The notes beneath the pieces are model-generated. The model saw only the letters and a list, made by a program, of their open reading frames with translations. It did no database searches and was not told where the DNA came from. Made by a program: the position numbers and the translations under genes. A stretch of 24,632 nt of DNA from DATNPH01 sp036703315 (lineage in GTDB: Bacteria > Cyanobacteriota > Cyanobacteriia > Cyanobacteriales > Coleofasciculaceae), in the NCBI GenBank assembly GCA_036703315.1, contig DATNPH010000253.1, positions 1 to 24,632 of the forward strand. Reading direction: 5' to 3'. Below, in pieces: positions 23,456 through 24,632 of this stretch (position 1 is the stretch's first letter; every line of letters starts with the position of its first letter).

Positions 23456-23695
23456 ATGAAAAAAGTCGGCAAAGCCCTTAAGCAGGTTTTAGAAACCTAC
23501 GGAATTACACAAAATAGGTTGGCAGTAGTAATGGACACTAGACGCTCAAATGTTGGTCGCTGGTATCACGAACAGATAGACCCAACAGGCGATACCATTG
23601 CTGATATCGTTGCAGCTTTAAGGAAAATCGAGCCAGCTGCCGCTGAGGAGTTTATTAGGCTTTATCTGGGTCAGTCTATAGAGGATGAGGAGTAG
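23456..23695 (+). CDS. XRE-family HTH regulator
   Basis: A 79-residue single-domain DNA-binding protein. The HTH runs from about residue 5 to 60: GKALKQVLETYGITQNRLAV, with VVMDTRRSNVGRWYH as the recognition part, then IADIVAALRKIEPAAAEEFI. This is the Cro/C1-type fold, with an acidic tail IEDEE. GAGGGG directly precedes the ATG with very short spacing. It diverges from the two small unknown genes across two palindromic operators, so it is probably an autoregulated repressor of that module. Its target and inducer are not visible. Confidence 0.85.
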   Translation: MKKVGKALKQVLETYGITQNRLAVVMDTRRSNVGRWYHEQIDPTGDTIADIVAALRKIEPAAAEEFIRLYLGQSIEDEE

Positions 23696-24029
23696 TCATA
23701 GTGGAGAAGAAGGGCGATTAACTGCAACATATAAGGTGGCACTGTTAGCTTAACTGCTGACAACCAAGTGTTTTGGCTTTGCAGTGCCCACCCTACAACT
23801 AACCACTAATCTGCTGCTGGTAAGAGAGGAAGGAGATCGACTACTGTTTCTCTGAATTGGGACAAGTAGTGCGTTGTTGGTCAATCGAAACTTTAACGCG
23901 ATTTGGTTCCAACTCAATGTTGACGCTCTTATGGCCGCCTGAGTTAAGAACTAAGTGAGCGTATTTCGCACCCCTTGCCAACCATTTGAAATTAGTATCA
24001 GTTGGATAACCCCTAATTCCAATTCAGGC
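23696..24029. other. Intergenic region with an imperfect hairpin and an open fragment
   Basis: No complete gene is seen. GGTGGCACTG (23735-23744) pairs with CAGTGCCCACC (23782-23792) except for one bulged base, a long-loop hairpin of a type common between cyanobacterial genes. On the minus strand an open stretch at 23841-24023 reads like protein but has no normal start; it is listed separately. Confidence 0.4.
23841..24023 (-). pseudogene. Possible protein-coding remnant downstream of the WD40 gene
   Basis: Just after the WD40 stop another minus-strand frame stays open for 60 codons up to TAG. It reads protein-like: TDTNFKWLARGAKYAHLVLN, then SGGHKSVNIELEPNRVKVSI and DQQRTTCPNSEKQ. There is no ATG, GTG or TTG before residue 15 and no ribosome binding site. 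The alternation NIELEPNRVKVSI suggests a beta hairpin. I cannot name a family. It may be the 3' end of a gene whose start was lost, or chance. Confidence 0.3.
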
Positions 24030-24632
24030 TCAATTCTCTACCGCTCCCAAAGCTTTTAAGGTTGCCTTCTGTGCCTCTGTTAAACTCTTGATCCCAGTGA
24101 TGTTCATCTTCTCGTAGGGCCTCGGTGCTCTCAAAACTTTGATGCGATCGCCTGTCTGCACATCCCAGAGTGCGATCGTCTCATCTTGACCACAAGTGGC
24201 GAGAATTGCAGAACCTGAAGCCTTGGTATTGTCTGTTAAACGACTGTAGACAACTGATTCAATCGAGCTAGTGTGACCTTTTAAGGTTTTCAGACATTGT
24301 CCGGTGCTAACCTCCCACAGTCGCACTGTTCGATCATCACCAGTACTAGCGAGGGTGGTTCCTTGAGGACTAAAAGCCAACGACCGAATCCAATTGGTGT
24401 GTCCCTGTAACGTGCTAAGACACTCTCCAGTTTTAACGTCCCATAATTTCACGAGATTATCCTCACCGCCACTTGCCAGGAGTGTTCCCTCAGTGTTGAA
24501 CGCGATCGCCCAAACTCGATTCGTGTGTCCCTCCAAAGTTCTCAAGCACTCACCCGTTAGAGCATCCCACAATTTTACGGTCTGGTCGTAGCTGCCACTG
24601 GCGAGAAGTTGACCATTTGGACTAAACGCTAG
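24030..24632 (-). CDS. WD40-repeat protein, C-terminal part (5' end outside window)
   Basis: The minus-strand frame is open to the window edge: 200 residues covering four full WD40 repeats and part of a fifth (LAFSPNGQLLASGSYDQTVK onward). The last blade contains an insert (RLTDNTKASGSAI). The C-terminal tail reads APRPYEKMNITGIKSLTEAQ followed by KATLKALGAVEN, matching the tails of the other two STAND loci in the window. The N-terminal region is not visible, but by analogy an NB-ARC domain is likely upstream. Orientation is the same as the 18813-22145 gene; the two are not one gene, because four unrelated features lie between them. Confidence 0.9.
   Translation of the reverse strand, partial: LAFSPNGQLLASGSYDQTVKLWDALTGECLRTLEGHTNRVWAIAFNTEGTLLASGGEDNLVKLWDVKTGECLSTLQGHTNWIRSLAFSPQGTTLASTGDDRTVRLWEVSTGQCLKTLKGHTSSIESVVYSRLTDNTKASGSAILATCGQDETIALWDVQTGDRIKVLRAPRPYEKMNITGIKSLTEAQKATLKALGAVEN

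Noticed and set aside
1..24632. tRNA or rRNA genes
   Set aside because: I looked for T-loop GGTTCGAATCC-like sequences and found none with a matching acceptor stem. A covariance-model scan was not possible here.

Overview
The window looks like chromosomal DNA of a cyanobacterium. The HIP1 octamer GCGATCGC recurs throughout (for example 1101-1108, 1368-1375, 5418 region, 13306 region). HemJ, a BvdR-type biliverdin reductase, a group 2 RpoD-family sigma factor, Uma2 proteins, heptanucleotide repeats and NB-ARC/WD40 proteins are all typical of larger-genome cyanobacteria. I cannot name the genus.

Layout. 1-373: the end of an IS630-type transposase runs into the C-terminal stub of a PAP2 phosphatase. 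540-2584 (minus): a two-gene operon, phosphoribosyltransferase then erythromycin-esterase-like protein. 2585-3569: no intact gene; it holds a 50-codon Uma2 remnant and two perfect hairpins. 3570-5072: an intact LysR regulator diverges from a cadmium-transporter (CadD-like) pseudogene. 5204-6934: hemJ and bvdR converge. 7088-9059 (minus): an orphan OmpR-type response regulator and a sigma factor with a clear terminator. 9788-13078: priA, carrying a heptamer repeat inside its coding sequence, then a Uma2 gene.

13.5-24.6 kb is an accessory region rich in STAND (NLR-like) conflict genes in different states of decay. First come a helical adaptor and a TIR protein that share the same N-terminal helical module and overlap by ATGA. 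The TIR gene has an apparent frameshift before an SH3-like tail, and a non-Glu residue where the NADase glutamate is expected. Next is an NB-ARC/WD40 gene collapsed by a large internal deletion. After an adenylate cyclase and a di-heme peroxidase comes a large NB-ARC protein with 14 WD40 repeats. Its N-terminal HTH domain lies in a different frame, 29 bp upstream. The window ends inside a third WD40 protein. All three STAND loci share a conserved C-terminal tail.

Between the second and third STAND loci lie a 155-bp MITE-like element with 12-bp perfect terminal inverted repeats and four nested hairpins, and a small regulator module. In that module an XRE protein diverges from two small unknown genes across two near-identical palindromic operators.

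The best candidates for something undescribed are the adaptor + TIR + NB-ARC/WD40 cassette with its shared helical module and shared C-terminal tail, the XRE/two-operator/small-protein module, and the four-hairpin MITE. Family assignments come from reading motifs and remembered family consensus; no database search was run.
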